NCBI RefSeq assembly: GCF_014904745.1
Contig: NZ_JACZCS010000050.1
Span: 62,001-126,000, forward strand
DNA: 64,000 bases
Origin: Oricola nitratireducens
Lineage (GTDB): Bacteria > Pseudomonadota > Alphaproteobacteria > Rhizobiales > Rhizobiaceae
Direction of reading: 5' to 3'
Part shown: in pieces, positions 1 to 9,252 of the stretch
How the letters are laid out: each line of letters starts with the position of its first letter
Numbering within the stretch: position 1 is the stretch's first letter
The notes under the pieces: generated by a model
Database searches by the model: none
The model's input: only the letters and a program-made list of their open reading frames with translations
Told to the model about the DNA's origin: nothing
Program-made: the position numbers and the translations under genes

Positions 1-1
1 A

Positions 2-2269
2 TCGCAGATTCGCGGCATCGCGATCGTCATCTGCGCCCTGGTGACGGCGGGTGTGTCGTTCGCCGTGCTTATCGGCTTGACGCCGATCCAGCCGACCAAC
101 AAGGTTACGCTGTCGGCGATCGCCATCAACGGTTTCTTCGTGTTCGCGTTGTTGTGGCTGATCGGCGCGGAATTGCGCCGAATTCTCAAGGCCCGCAAGG
201 CGGGGAAGGCCGCCTCCAGGCTGCATGTGCGCATCATCGGACTGTTCGCCCTGATCGCCGCGGTTCCGGCCATCGCCATTGCCGTCGTAGCCAGTATCAC
301 GCTCGATCTCGGTCTGGATCGCTGGTTCGAGATCCGGACCAAGACGATCGTGGATTCATCGCTTCAGGTCGCCGAATCCTACATCAACGAGAATGCGATC
401 AACCTGCGCGACGCCACGATCAACATGGCCTTCGCGCTCGACAGCCAGCGCCGTCTCTACAGTCTTGACCGGGAAGGTTTCCGCCAGTTCCTGACCCAGC
501 AGGCGCGCGGCCGCGGCATGCTTGGCGCCTCCGTCATCCGGCCCGACGGCACCGTGATCCACAGCGCGGACATCAAGGTGGAGCGGCCGTTGCCGGCGCC
601 GCCCAAGGATGCGCTGGAGGCGGCCAAGGACGGTAACCCGGTCATCATTCCGCCGGGTGTGACCAATCTCGTCGGCGCGATCATCAAGCTTCGCGAAATC
701 CCGAATGCGATGATCTACACGATCCGCACCGTCGACGCGAAAGTCCTTGACGCGGTGCAGCTCATGAAGCAGAACCGGGACGAATATACGGGGCTCGAGA
801 ACAACCGCACGAACGTGCAGCTCGCCTTCGCCATCCTCTATTTCGGCCTCACGTTGATCATGCTGTTGTCGGCCATCTGGACCGGCATCGCGGTGGCGAA
901 CCGTCTTGTGCGGCCGATCCGGCAGCTGATCGGGGCGGCGGAAGAGGTGTCGGAGGGCAATCTCGACATTCGCGTCCCGGTCCGCGCCTCCGATGGCGAT
1001 GTCGGATATCTCGGCGAGACCTTCAATTCGATGCTCGGCCAGTTGAAGGGACAGCGGGACGAAATCCTTCGCGCGACCGACGTGATCGACGAACGCCGCC
1101 GGTTTTCGGAAGCCGTGCTTTCAGGCGTTTCCGCGGGCGTGGTCGGCGTCGACGACGACGGCTGGATTACTGTCGGAAACCTGTCCGCAGCCCACATCCT
1201 GGGCACCGGCGACACGATTGCGGCGGGCACGCGATTGGCCGACATCTCACCGCATGTCGCCGAGGCGCTGGACGAAGTGCGCAAGAGCGGGCGGTCGGAT
1301 GCGCGCAAGCAGGTAACCTTCCTGGACCGAGGCGGGCGCGAGCGGGTGCTCAATGTCCAGATCACACTCGACCGGGAAGTCGGCCCGAGCGAAGAGGCCG
1401 GCGTCGATGCACCTATACGTCACACGCATGTGATCACGATTGACGATATTTCCGATCTCGTGGAAGCACAGCGTTCGACAGCATGGGCCGACGTGGCGCG
1501 CCGGATCGCCCACGAGATCAAGAATCCGCTGACGCCGATCCAGCTTTCCGCGGAACGGTTGAAGCGCCGGTACGGCAAAGTCGTCGGGGACGATCGCGAG
1601 GTGTTCGACCAGTGCACGGACACCATCATCCGGCAGGTTGGCGACATCGGCCGCATGGTGGACGAGTTCTCCTCGTTCGCGCGGATGCCGAAACCCGTCA
1701 TGGAGAAGAAGGACCTGCGCGAGACGTTGCGCGAGGCGACGTTCCTCGTGGAGGTCAGCCGCACGGGAATCACGTTCGAACGCGATTTCGACAAGCAGGA
1801 ACTCGTCTGCGACTTCGATGATCGCCTCGTCGGCCAGGCGATCGGAAACATCATCAAGAACGCTTCGGAGGCAGTGGAGGCGCGTCAGGCCGCCAACGCA
1901 TCCGGCGAACGCGAAGACGGCCACATTCTTGTTCGGGCCTATCACAGCGTCGCCGGCGAAATAGCCGTTGACGTGATTGACAACGGCAAGGGTTTGCCGA
2001 TCCACAACCGGGCCAAGCTGCTCGAGCCCTATATGACCACCCGGGAGAAGGGGACGGGGCTGGGTCTCGCGATCGTCAAGAAGATCATGGAAGACCATGG
2101 CGGGCGGCTCGAACTGCACGATGCGCCCGCAGATTTCTATGAGGGACGCGGCGCGCTGGTCCGGCTGGTATTTCCGGACGCCGGTGCTTCGGCTATCGAA
2201 GCCCGGCCGCAGACGGCAGCCGATGACGCAGCGGACACGGCCCGGCCAATAGCCGAGAGGACAGCATGA
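2..2269 (+). CDS. ntrY: Nitrogen regulation sensor histidine kinase NtrY (5' truncated by window edge)
   Basis: Membrane sensor kinase of the NtrY/NtrX two-component system, which adjusts nitrogen and redox-related transcription in alphaproteobacteria. The reading frame is open to the left window edge, so the true start lies outside. Visible: hydrophobic segments at the N-terminus, a periplasmic stretch, a further membrane segment near residue 260-285 (counting from the GTG at 41), a HAMP linker, a PAS-like domain (about 355-455), the phospho-acceptor motif AHEIKNPLTP near residue 491, and an ATPase domain with N-box IIKNASEA and G-box GTGLGLAIVKK. The stop overlaps the ntrX start (ATGA), so the pair is translationally coupled. 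Family assignment is secure; the input signal cannot be read from sequence. Confidence 0.95.
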   Translation, partial: SQIRGIAIVICALVTAGVSFAVLIGLTPIQPTNKVTLSAIAINGFFVFALLWLIGAELRRILKARKAGKAASRLHVRIIGLFALIAAVPAIAIAVVASITLDLGLDRWFEIRTKTIVDSSLQVAESYINENAINLRDATINMAFALDSQRRLYSLDREGFRQFLTQQARGRGMLGASVIRPDGTVIHSADIKVERPLPAPPKDALEAAKDGNPVIIPPGVTNLVGAIIKLREIPNAMIYTIRTVDAKVLDAVQLMKQNRDEYTGLENNRTNVQLAFAILYFGLTLIMLLSAIWTGIAVANRLVRPIRQLIGAAEEVSEGNLDIRVPVRASDGDVGYLGETFNSMLGQLKGQRDEILRATDVIDERRRFSEAVLSGVSAGVVGVDDDGWITVGNLSAAHILGTGDTIAAGTRLADISPHVAEALDEVRKSGRSDARKQVTFLDRGGRERVLNVQITLDREVGPSEEAGVDAPIRHTHVITIDDISDLVEAQRSTAWADVARRIAHEIKNPLTPIQLSAERLKRRYGKVVGDDREVFDQCTDTIIRQVGDIGRMVDEFSSFARMPKPVMEKKDLRETLREATFLVEVSRTGITFERDFDKQELVCDFDDRLVGQAIGNIIKNASEAVEARQAANASGEREDGHILVRAYHSVAGEIAVDVIDNGKGLPIHNRAKLLEPYMTTREKGTGLGLAIVKKIMEDHGGRLELHDAPADFYEGRGALVRLVFPDAGASAIEARPQTAADDAADTARPIAERTA

Positions 2270-3627
2270 AAGCGGACATTCTGATTGTCGACGACGAACA
2301 GGACATTCGGGAAATCGTTGCCGGTATTCTCGAAGACGAGGGGTATGAGGCGCGTACCGCCCATGACAGCGACAGCGCGCTTGCCGCGATCGCCGACCGC
2401 GCTCCGCGGCTGATCTTTCTCGACATCTGGCTTCAGGGAAGCAAGCTCGACGGCCTGGCGCTGCTGGACGAGATCCAAACCATCCATCCGGGCTTGCCGG
2501 TGGTCATGATTTCCGGGCACGGCAACATCGAAACCGCCGTTTCCGCCATCAAGCGCGGCGCCTACGACTATATCGAGAAACCGTTCAAGGCGGACCGGCT
2601 GGTTCTCATTGCCGAAAGGGCTTTGGAGACGTCGTCGCTGAAGATGCAGGTAAAGGACCTCAAGCGGCGATCGAGCGAGTCCAGCGAACTCATCGGCAAT
2701 TCGGCCGCGATCAACTCGCTTCGCCAGACGATCACGCGCGTGGCGCCGACCAACAGTCGAATCCTGATTACCGGACCTTCCGGATCCGGCAAGGAACTCG
2801 TTGCCCGCGTGATCCACGCCCAGTCCGGTCGCGCCTCCGGTCCCTTTGTCGTCATCAACGCCGCCGCGATCACGCCGAGCCGCATGGAAACCGAACTGTT
2901 CGGCACGGAACCGAATGGCGGCGAACGCAAGGTCGGCGCGCTGGAGCAGGCCCATGGCGGCATCCTCTACATCGACGAAGTCGCCGACATGCCTCTGGAA
3001 ACGCAAACGAAAATCCTGCGCGTCCTGGTCGATCAGGAGTTCGAGCGCGTCGGCGGCGTGCGGCGGGTCAAGGTCGATGTGCGCATCATTTCATCGACGG
3101 CGTTCAACCTCGAGGAACTCATCGAGGCGAAGCGGTTCCGCCGCGACCTGATGAACCGGCTGGCAGTCGTTCCGATCGACGTTCCGCCGCTCGCCGCGCG
3201 GCGGGAGGACATTCCGATCCTCGTGCAGGCGTTCATGAAACAGATCAGCGACCATACCGGTATCCGGCCGAAATTCATCGGCGACGACGCCATGGCGGTG
3301 CTGCAGACCCACGACTGGCCGGGCAATATCCGCCAGCTTCGCAACAACATCGAGCGGCTGATGATCCTGACCCGCGACGAGGCGGAGGATACGGTCATCG
3401 GCGTCGACATGCTGCCGGCCGAGATCGGAGAAAATCTGCCGCGGGCGCCGACGGCCGAGGATTCGCATATCATGGCGCTGCCGCTTCGCGAGGCGCGCGA
3501 GCGTTTCGAACGCGACTATCTGCTTGCACAGATTTCGCGATTTGGCGGAAACATCTCGCGCACCGCGGAATTCGTTGGTATGGAGCGTTCCGCTTTGCAC
3601 CGCAAGCTGAAGTCGCTTGGCGTCTGA
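2266..3627 (+). CDS. ntrX: Nitrogen assimilation response regulator NtrX
   Basis: Response regulator partner of NtrY, 453 aa. Domains in order: receiver (about 1-120, phospho-Asp in LIFLDIWL), AAA+ domain (Walker A GPSGSGKE, Walker B ILYIDEVAD), and a C-terminal Fis-type helix-turn-helix (GGNISRTAEFVGMERSALHR). The sigma54-contacting GAFTGA loop expected after ELFG is absent: the sequence reads ELFGTEPNGGERKVGALE. Known NtrX proteins share this deviation, so sigma54-dependent activation by this protein is doubtful (inference). A GAGAGGA ribosome site precedes the ATG, which overlaps the ntrY stop. Followed 27 bp later by trkA, the usual rhizobial order. Confidence 0.96.
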   Translation: MKADILIVDDEQDIREIVAGILEDEGYEARTAHDSDSALAAIADRAPRLIFLDIWLQGSKLDGLALLDEIQTIHPGLPVVMISGHGNIETAVSAIKRGAYDYIEKPFKADRLVLIAERALETSSLKMQVKDLKRRSSESSELIGNSAAINSLRQTITRVAPTNSRILITGPSGSGKELVARVIHAQSGRASGPFVVINAAAITPSRMETELFGTEPNGGERKVGALEQAHGGILYIDEVADMPLETQTKILRVLVDQEFERVGGVRRVKVDVRIISSTAFNLEELIEAKRFRRDLMNRLAVVPIDVPPLAARREDIPILVQAFMKQISDHTGIRPKFIGDDAMAVLQTHDWPGNIRQLRNNIERLMILTRDEAEDTVIGVDMLPAEIGENLPRAPTAEDSHIMALPLREARERFERDYLLAQISRFGGNISRTAEFVGMERSALHRKLKSLGV

Positions 3628-3654
3628 CGTAAACAAACCGGGACGGAATTCCAT

Positions 3655-5031
3655 ATGCGGGTAATCATTTGCGGCGCTGGCCAGGTCGGCTATGGCATCG
3701 CCGAACGTCTCGCCGCCGAAGCCAATGACGTGTCTGTCATCGACATGTCGGCGGCGCTCGTGCAGCGCATTCGCGACACGCTCGACGTGCGGGGATTTGT
3801 CGGCCACGGCAGCCATCCCGACGTGCTGGAAGCGGCCGGCGCGGACCAGGCGGACATGATCATCGCGGTCACGCTCTACGACGAAGTGAACATGACCGCA
3901 TGCCAGGTTGCGCATTCGCTTTTCGACGTGCCGACGAAGATTGCGCGCATCCGCTCGCAGAGCTATTTGCAGGCGCATTACAACAATCTGTTCTCGCGCG
4001 AGCATCTTCCGATCGATGTCATCATCTCGCCCGAACGCGAGGTTGGCGATGTCGTGTTGCGGCGGATCGCTTCGCCGGGCGCGACGGATATCGTGCAATT
4101 CGCCGAAGGCAATGTCACGATGATGGCGATCGAGTGCCGTGACGACTGCCCGGTGATCAACACGCCGCTCAGCCAGCTGACGGAACTCTTTCCCGATCTG
4201 TCCGCGACCGTCGTCGGGGTATGGCGCAACGAGCGTCTTTTCGTGCCGCATTCCGCTGACCAGCTACTCGCGCGCGACCTCGTTTACGTGATTTCGAGCC
4301 GCCAGCAGGTCAAACGCACGCTCAGCCTGTTCGGTCATGACGAGGCGGAGGCGCGCAGGATCATCATTGCCGGCGGCGGCAATATCGGCCTCTACGTGGC
4401 TGCCCAGCTGGAAGCGCGTCAATCGCGCGCCAAGGTCAAGATCATCGAGGCGGATCACGCGCGCGCGGTCACGGTCGCCGACCAGTTGCGCCGCACGGTC
4501 GTGCTGCATGGCAGCGCACTTGATCAACAGGTACTGGTCGAGGCCGATATCGAGGACAGCGAACTCATGGTGTCGCTGACCAATGACGATCAGGTCAATA
4601 TCCTGTCGTCGGTGATGGCGAAACGCCTCGGCTGCCAATCGACCCTCGCGCTGATCAACGATCCCTCCTACCAGGGCTTCACCGAAAGCCTGAGCATCGA
4701 TGCGCATATCAATCCGCGCGCGGTGACGATCTCGCGCGTTCTCCAGCATGTGCGCCGCGGCCGTATCCGGCAGGTCCACAGCGTGCAAAAGGGTCCCGCC
4801 GAGGTGATCGAGGCGGAAGCGCTGGAGACATCGCCGCTGGTCGGCACGCCACTCAGGGAACTCGAACTGCCGGAGGATATCCGCATCGGCGCGATTTACC
4901 GCGACGGCGAGGTCCTCAAGCCGGACGGCTCGATCAAGATCAAGGCCAAGGACCGGGTCGTCATCTTCGCGCAGTCCACTGCGGTCCGCCGCGTCGAGCA
5001 GATGTTCCGCGTGAGCCTCGAATTCTTCTGA
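3655..5031 (+). CDS. trkA: Trk system potassium uptake protein TrkA
   Basis: Cytoplasmic NAD-binding gating subunit of the Trk potassium channel, 458 aa. Two Rossmann (RCK) domains are visible, each starting with a glycine-rich loop (VIICGAGQVGYGIAERL at 2-18; IIIAGGGNIGLYVAAQLE near 233), each followed by a TrkA-C-like domain; the last ends at about residue 450. Length and layout match TrkA. The gene encoding the membrane subunit TrkH follows 40 bp downstream, so a complete Trk system is encoded here. A weak GGACGG precedes the ATG. Confidence 0.96.
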   Translation: MRVIICGAGQVGYGIAERLAAEANDVSVIDMSAALVQRIRDTLDVRGFVGHGSHPDVLEAAGADQADMIIAVTLYDEVNMTACQVAHSLFDVPTKIARIRSQSYLQAHYNNLFSREHLPIDVIISPEREVGDVVLRRIASPGATDIVQFAEGNVTMMAIECRDDCPVINTPLSQLTELFPDLSATVVGVWRNERLFVPHSADQLLARDLVYVISSRQQVKRTLSLFGHDEAEARRIIIAGGGNIGLYVAAQLEARQSRAKVKIIEADHARAVTVADQLRRTVVLHGSALDQQVLVEADIEDSELMVSLTNDDQVNILSSVMAKRLGCQSTLALINDPSYQGFTESLSIDAHINPRAVTISRVLQHVRRGRIRQVHSVQKGPAEVIEAEALETSPLVGTPLRELELPEDIRIGAIYRDGEVLKPDGSIKIKAKDRVVIFAQSTAVRRVEQMFRVSLEFF

Positions 5032-5071
5032 TGCACCGCCGGGACCGCGATATTTCAGGCGGGACAACGCC

Positions 5072-6556
5072 GTGCGGACCGTAATCTTCCTGCTCGCCTT
5101 TGCGTCCGCGCTGTTTTTCGGCTCTCTGGCAGCGCCGATCCTCGTCGGTTTCGCCTTCGGCGAGGCGGACCAGGTGGTCCGGCTTTCGATCCTCGCATCG
5201 AGCGGCGCCTTCGTCTCCACGGTCGTGATGACGGCGTCGCTCGGCTACCGGCATGCGCTGACGCCGAACAGGCTGATTCTCGCCATGGTTCTGGTCTGGC
5301 TTTTGCTGGCGCTGATCGGCACGACGCCTTTCGTTCTTGTCATGGGCCTGCCGTTCGAGCAGGCGCTTTTCGAGAGCGTCTCGGGATTGACGACCACCGG
5401 CGCCTCGACATTCGCGGCGCGCGAGACCATGCCGCAGTCGATCCTGTTCTGGCGGTCGCAACTGGAGTGGACCGGCGGGTTCTTGACGCTGGCTTCGCTT
5501 TTCCTCGTCCTGTCGCCGCTCGCGATCGGCGGCCTGCCGAAACATTCAGTGGCGGCCCATTGGCATCAGGATCTTGCGAGCGACCGTGACGACGGCGTCG
5601 ATCACCTGAAGCATTACCTGCCGTTGCTCGCCGCCTATGGCGTCGCCTCGGCGCTTGTGTTCTTCGCGTTCGTCGCCAGCGGAGCGGACAGCCTGGGCGC
5701 CGCGCATCTGACGATGACGAGCATCTCGACCGGCGGCTTCAATCCACACGACGCGGACCTCGAATCGCGGCACGGGCTCGGTACACTCGCCGTGATGGGG
5801 CTGGTGCTTGCACTATCGGCGACAAGCCTTTTCTGGCAGCGCTACGACCTCGGCAATCCGGCGCGGATAATCTGGCGCAACAAGGAAGCCCGATGGGTCA
5901 TCGCCCTGATCGCCGGGCTTACGGTTCTCTATATCGCGGCGTTTCGTTCGGTTGGCGGCATGGCCGGGCCCGGCGGGCAGGCGACAGCAGTCATCGAGAG
6001 CTTTTTCGCCGCGGCATCGGTGATCTCGACTTCGGGGCACGAGATTCGGCCGGGCGTGATCGCGCTGCTGCCGGAAGTGCTGGTGTTCTCGATCACGTTT
6101 CTCGGCGCCGCCGTCTTTTCGACGGCTTCGGGCCTGAAGGTTCATCGTCTCGGCGCGATGCTCGTCCAGTCTTTCAGGGAACTCAGCCTTCTGATTTATC
6201 CGAGTTCCATCACGCCGACGCGGATCGCAAACGCCGACTATGACGAGCGGACAATCGTCGAAACCTGGCCGGTGCTCATACTGCTTCTTGTCGTAACGGC
6301 AATCGGCGTGTTCGCACTTGCCGACGGGCAGGGCACGTTCGAAGCATCCCTGCTGTCGGCGATGGCGCTGGTGCTGAATGCCGGTGCGCTCTACGAAGCT
6401 TATATGCCTGTCGGGGCGTCGCCGGAAATGTGGCCCGAATATCGCGATTTCAGCGTTTTCGAACGGCTTGTCGGTTGCATAATCATGCTGCTTGGCCGAT
6501 TGGAATTCGTGGCCGTCTTTGCAATCCTCAATCTCAAATACTGGTTGAGCCGCTGA
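5072..6556 (+). CDS. trkH: TrkH-family potassium uptake membrane protein
   Basis: Integral membrane pore of the Trk K+ uptake system, 494 aa. The four selectivity-filter-like P-loops of the superfamily are seen: GLTTTGAST, SISTGGFN, VISTSGHE and LNAGALYE, separated by multiple hydrophobic helices. GTG start at 5072, preceded by GCGGGAC; no better in-frame start was seen. It sits directly after trkA, whose product gates it. In the rhizobial orders I remember, trkA is often followed directly by dat, so the trkH here may be an insertion or a retained ancestral arrangement (inference). Confidence 0.92.
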   Translation: MRTVIFLLAFASALFFGSLAAPILVGFAFGEADQVVRLSILASSGAFVSTVVMTASLGYRHALTPNRLILAMVLVWLLLALIGTTPFVLVMGLPFEQALFESVSGLTTTGASTFAARETMPQSILFWRSQLEWTGGFLTLASLFLVLSPLAIGGLPKHSVAAHWHQDLASDRDDGVDHLKHYLPLLAAYGVASALVFFAFVASGADSLGAAHLTMTSISTGGFNPHDADLESRHGLGTLAVMGLVLALSATSLFWQRYDLGNPARIIWRNKEARWVIALIAGLTVLYIAAFRSVGGMAGPGGQATAVIESFFAAASVISTSGHEIRPGVIALLPEVLVFSITFLGAAVFSTASGLKVHRLGAMLVQSFRELSLLIYPSSITPTRIANADYDERTIVETWPVLILLLVVTAIGVFALADGQGTFEASLLSAMALVLNAGALYEAYMPVGASPEMWPEYRDFSVFERLVGCIIMLLGRLEFVAVFAILNLKYWLSR

Positions 6557-6571
6557 ATTTCGGAGTTTGCC

Positions 6572-7435
6572 GTGTCTCGCATCGCCTATGTCAACGGAAG
6601 GTACCCGCTCCATCGGGATGCCATGGTGCATATCGAGGATCGGGGCTATCAGTTCGCGGACGGGGTCTATGAAGTATGCGAGGTCGCACGCGGCTACATC
6701 ATCGACATGACACGCCATCTCGACCGGCTGGCGCGGTCGCTATCGGAATTGCAGATTGGCTGGCCGGTGGACAGGAATGCCCTGGTTGCGATCATGCGCG
6801 AGGTCGTGCGGCGGAACCGGGTTCACGACGGGCTTGTCTATCTGCAGGTGACGCGTGGCGTCGCGCGGCGCGACCACGTGTTTCCATCCGCCGACACGAG
6901 GCCCTCTCTCGTCGTCACGGCGCGGCGCAGCGATCCCCAGGTTGCGCGGGCGCGCGCGGGCGAAGGGATTTCGGTCATCACCGTACCGGAAAACCGCTGG
7001 GAACGCGTCGACATCAAATCCGTCGGACTGCTGCCGAACGTGCTCGCGCGCCAGAAGGCGAAGGAAGAGGGCGCCGCCGAAGCGTGGTTCGTCGACCCCG
7101 ACGGGTACGTGAAGGAAGGCGCCGCGACCAATGCCTGGATCGTTACGGCGGACGGCGTTCTCGTGACCCGCCCGGCCGATTTCGGCATCCTGCGCGGGAT
7201 CACGCGGACCACGGTCATGGACGTCGCCGCGGCGCAGGGACTGAAGGTCGAGGAGCGCGGGTTCAGCGTTGAAGAGGCCAAAAACGCACGCGAAGCCTTC
7301 ATCACCGCCGCGACCACGCTCGTGATGCCGGTGGTTCGTATCGACGGAACAACCGTCGCCAATGGCCATCCGGGCTCGGTATCGCTCGCCTTGCGCGACG
7401 CCTTTTTCGACGCCGCCGAGAAGACGCCGGTGTGA
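6572..7435 (+). CDS. dat: D-amino-acid aminotransferase (PLP fold type IV)
   Basis: Branched-chain/D-amino-acid aminotransferase family, 287 aa, expected to interconvert D-alanine and D-glutamate using pyridoxal phosphate. Visible: the N-terminal RGYQFADGVYEV signature, the PLP-binding Lys149 in VDIKSVGLLPNVLA, and the conserved Glu in KEGAATNAWIV. GTG start with GGAG seven bases upstream. It lies between trkH and hfq, a conserved rhizobial neighbourhood. D-amino-acid versus branched-chain specificity is inferred from this synteny and from similarity to Dat; it cannot be settled from motifs. Confidence 0.9.
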   Translation: MSRIAYVNGRYPLHRDAMVHIEDRGYQFADGVYEVCEVARGYIIDMTRHLDRLARSLSELQIGWPVDRNALVAIMREVVRRNRVHDGLVYLQVTRGVARRDHVFPSADTRPSLVVTARRSDPQVARARAGEGISVITVPENRWERVDIKSVGLLPNVLARQKAKEEGAAEAWFVDPDGYVKEGAATNAWIVTADGVLVTRPADFGILRGITRTTVMDVAAAQGLKVEERGFSVEEAKNAREAFITAATTLVMPVVRIDGTTVANGHPGSVSLALRDAFFDAAEKTPV

Positions 7436-7480
7436 TCGCGATCCTGCCGAAGCGAATTCCATTGCCGCATCATTAATTTA

Positions 7481-7507
7481 CCGATTGAAAAAAATCGGCG
7501 GGGTTTT
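7481..7507 (+). terminator. Probable intrinsic terminator after dat
   Basis: Stem CCGATT (7481-7486) pairs with AATCGG (7493-7498) around an A-rich loop and is followed by CGGGGTTTTT. It is 46 bp after the dat stop and 68 bp before hfq, so it probably separates the trk/dat unit from hfq. The stem is short and the moderate T-tract makes this a medium-confidence call. Confidence 0.5.
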
Positions 7508-7575
7508 TACCATAGCGGATTGAAGCTTGCCGAAAACGCGAATATTCCCATAATAGTACAACATACGGAAAAGAC

Positions 7576-7827
7576 ATGGCCGAGCGCTCCCAAAATCTGC
7601 AAGACCAGTTTCTTAATGCGGTTCGCAAGCAGAAGATTCCTCTGACGATATTCCTCGTGAACGGAGTAAAACTGACGGGCGTGGTCACTTCGTTTGACAA
7701 TTTTTGTGTATTGCTGCGCCGGGATGGCCACGCGCAGCTCGTCTACAAGCACGCCATCTCGACGATCATGCCGGGGCAGCCGGTGAACATGTTCGAGACC
7801 GAAGAAACAGCCGCGAAATCCGATTGA
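7576..7827 (+). CDS. hfq: RNA chaperone Hfq
   Basis: Hexameric Sm-like RNA chaperone, 83 aa, that promotes small RNA-mRNA pairing. The Sm1 motif ([20 protein letters not shown]) and the Sm2 YKHA motif ([11 protein letters not shown]) are intact, and the length is typical of alphaproteobacteria. GGAAAAG lies just before the ATG. The stop codon overlaps a TTG start for hflX, consistent with the widespread hfq-hflX linkage and co-translation. Confidence 0.98.
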   Translation: MAERSQNLQDQFLNAVRKQKIPLTIFLVNGVKLTGVVTSFDNFCVLLRRDGHAQLVYKHAISTIMPGQPVNMFETEETAAKSD

Positions 7828-9179
7828 GCGAACATACCGAGAAACCCCCGCAAAACCTCCGCCAGCGCAAGGCAGAAGGGGAGGAACGCGAGCGCGCGCC
7901 GACCGTCGCAATCGTTCTGGAACCCGAGCTTCGCGCGCAGGCGCAGGGGACCGAAGCGCGACGTAGCGCCGCCAACCGGCTGCTCGAGGCCGAAGGCCTC
8001 GCCGAAGCGATCGATCTCGAAATCGTCCACAGCGCCATCGTGCCCGTCTCCAAACCGCAGCCGGCAACGTTGCTGGGTACGGGGAAGGTCGACGAAATCG
8101 CCGGCATCGTCGCCGCGACGGACGCGGGACTGGTCGTCGTCGATCATGCGCTGACACCGGTCCAGCAGCGCAATCTCGAAAAGGAATGGAACGCCAAGGT
8201 CCTCGACCGGACCGGGCTCATCCTCGAAATCTTCGGGCGCCGCGCGCAGACGAAGGAAGGCGCGCTGCAGGTGGAGCTGGCGCATCTCAATTACCAGCGC
8301 GGCCGGCTCGTGCGAAGCTGGACGCACCTCGAGCGGCAGCGGGGCGGGGCCGGTTTCCTGGGCGGTCCGGGCGAAACGCAGATCGAGGCCGACCGCCGCA
8401 TCCTGCGCGAAAAGATCAAGCGGCTCGAACGGGAACTGGAAACCGTGCGGCGGACGCGCACGCTGCATCGCTCGAAACGCAAGAAGGTGCCGCTGCCGAT
8501 CGTGTCTCTGGTCGGCTATACCAATGCCGGCAAGTCGACGCTTTTCAACCGGCTGACCGGGGCAGGGGTCGTCGCCGAGGACATGCTGTTCGCGACGCTC
8601 GATCCGACGCTCAGACGCGTACGGCTTCCCGGTGGAACCTGGGTGATCCTGTCCGACACGGTGGGCTTCATCTCCGACCTGCCGACGCATCTGGTCGCCG
8701 CCTTCCGCGCAACGCTGGAGGAAGTCCAGGAAGCCGACGTGGTGCTGCATGTGCGCGACATTTCCAGTGACGTCGCCAAGGAGGAGGCCGCCGACGTGGC
8801 GCAGATCCTGCGCGATCTCGACGTCAATCCGGAAGACGAGGAGCATGTGATCGAGGTCTGGAACAAGATCGATGCGATCGATCCGGCCACCAAGGAAGAA
8901 TTGATCGCGCGCGCTGCCGCCGGGGCGCCCGGACAGGCCTCGGTTCCGGTTTCCGCGATCACGGGCGAGGGCATCGATCACCTGCTCAAGGAAATCGAGG
9001 ACCGCGTCGCCGGAAAGCTAGTCGCGCGGCGCTTCTCGATTTCGCCCGACCGTTACAGCGATCTGGCTTGGCTCTACGAACACGGACAGGTGCGGAACCG
9101 CGAGACGGGCGAAGACGGGACCGTGACGGTCGAGGTCGACATGACGGCCGAGAACGCCGCCGCCTACGAGAGACGGTAA
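7824..9179 (+). CDS. hflX: GTPase HflX
   Basis: Ribosome-associated GTPase that splits or rescues stalled 70S ribosomes under stress, about 451 aa from the chosen start. Visible: N-terminal HflX domain ([20 protein letters not shown]), the [12 protein letters not shown] signature near residue 183, G1 loop [10 protein letters not shown] near 231, G3 DTVGF, and G4 NKID. The start is taken as the TTG at 7824 overlapping the hfq stop (TTGA), because residues upstream of it lie inside hfq and no ATG or GTG follows before the conserved domain. No clear Shine-Dalgarno is seen, which fits translational coupling to hfq. Confidence 0.95.
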   Translation: MSEHTEKPPQNLRQRKAEGEERERAPTVAIVLEPELRAQAQGTEARRSAANRLLEAEGLAEAIDLEIVHSAIVPVSKPQPATLLGTGKVDEIAGIVAATDAGLVVVDHALTPVQQRNLEKEWNAKVLDRTGLILEIFGRRAQTKEGALQVELAHLNYQRGRLVRSWTHLERQRGGAGFLGGPGETQIEADRRILREKIKRLERELETVRRTRTLHRSKRKKVPLPIVSLVGYTNAGKSTLFNRLTGAGVVAEDMLFATLDPTLRRVRLPGGTWVILSDTVGFISDLPTHLVAAFRATLEEVQEADVVLHVRDISSDVAKEEAADVAQILRDLDVNPEDEEHVIEVWNKIDAIDPATKEELIARAAAGAPGQASVPVSAITGEGIDHLLKEIEDRVAGKLVARRFSISPDRYSDLAWLYEHGQVRNRETGEDGTVTVEVDMTAENAAAYERR

Positions 9180-9252
9180 GGCACGCGCCGGCGGTTCCGC
9201 GCGCGATGCGGGGAGACCGGATTTCCGATGAATGGCAAGCTGGCATGCGTGC

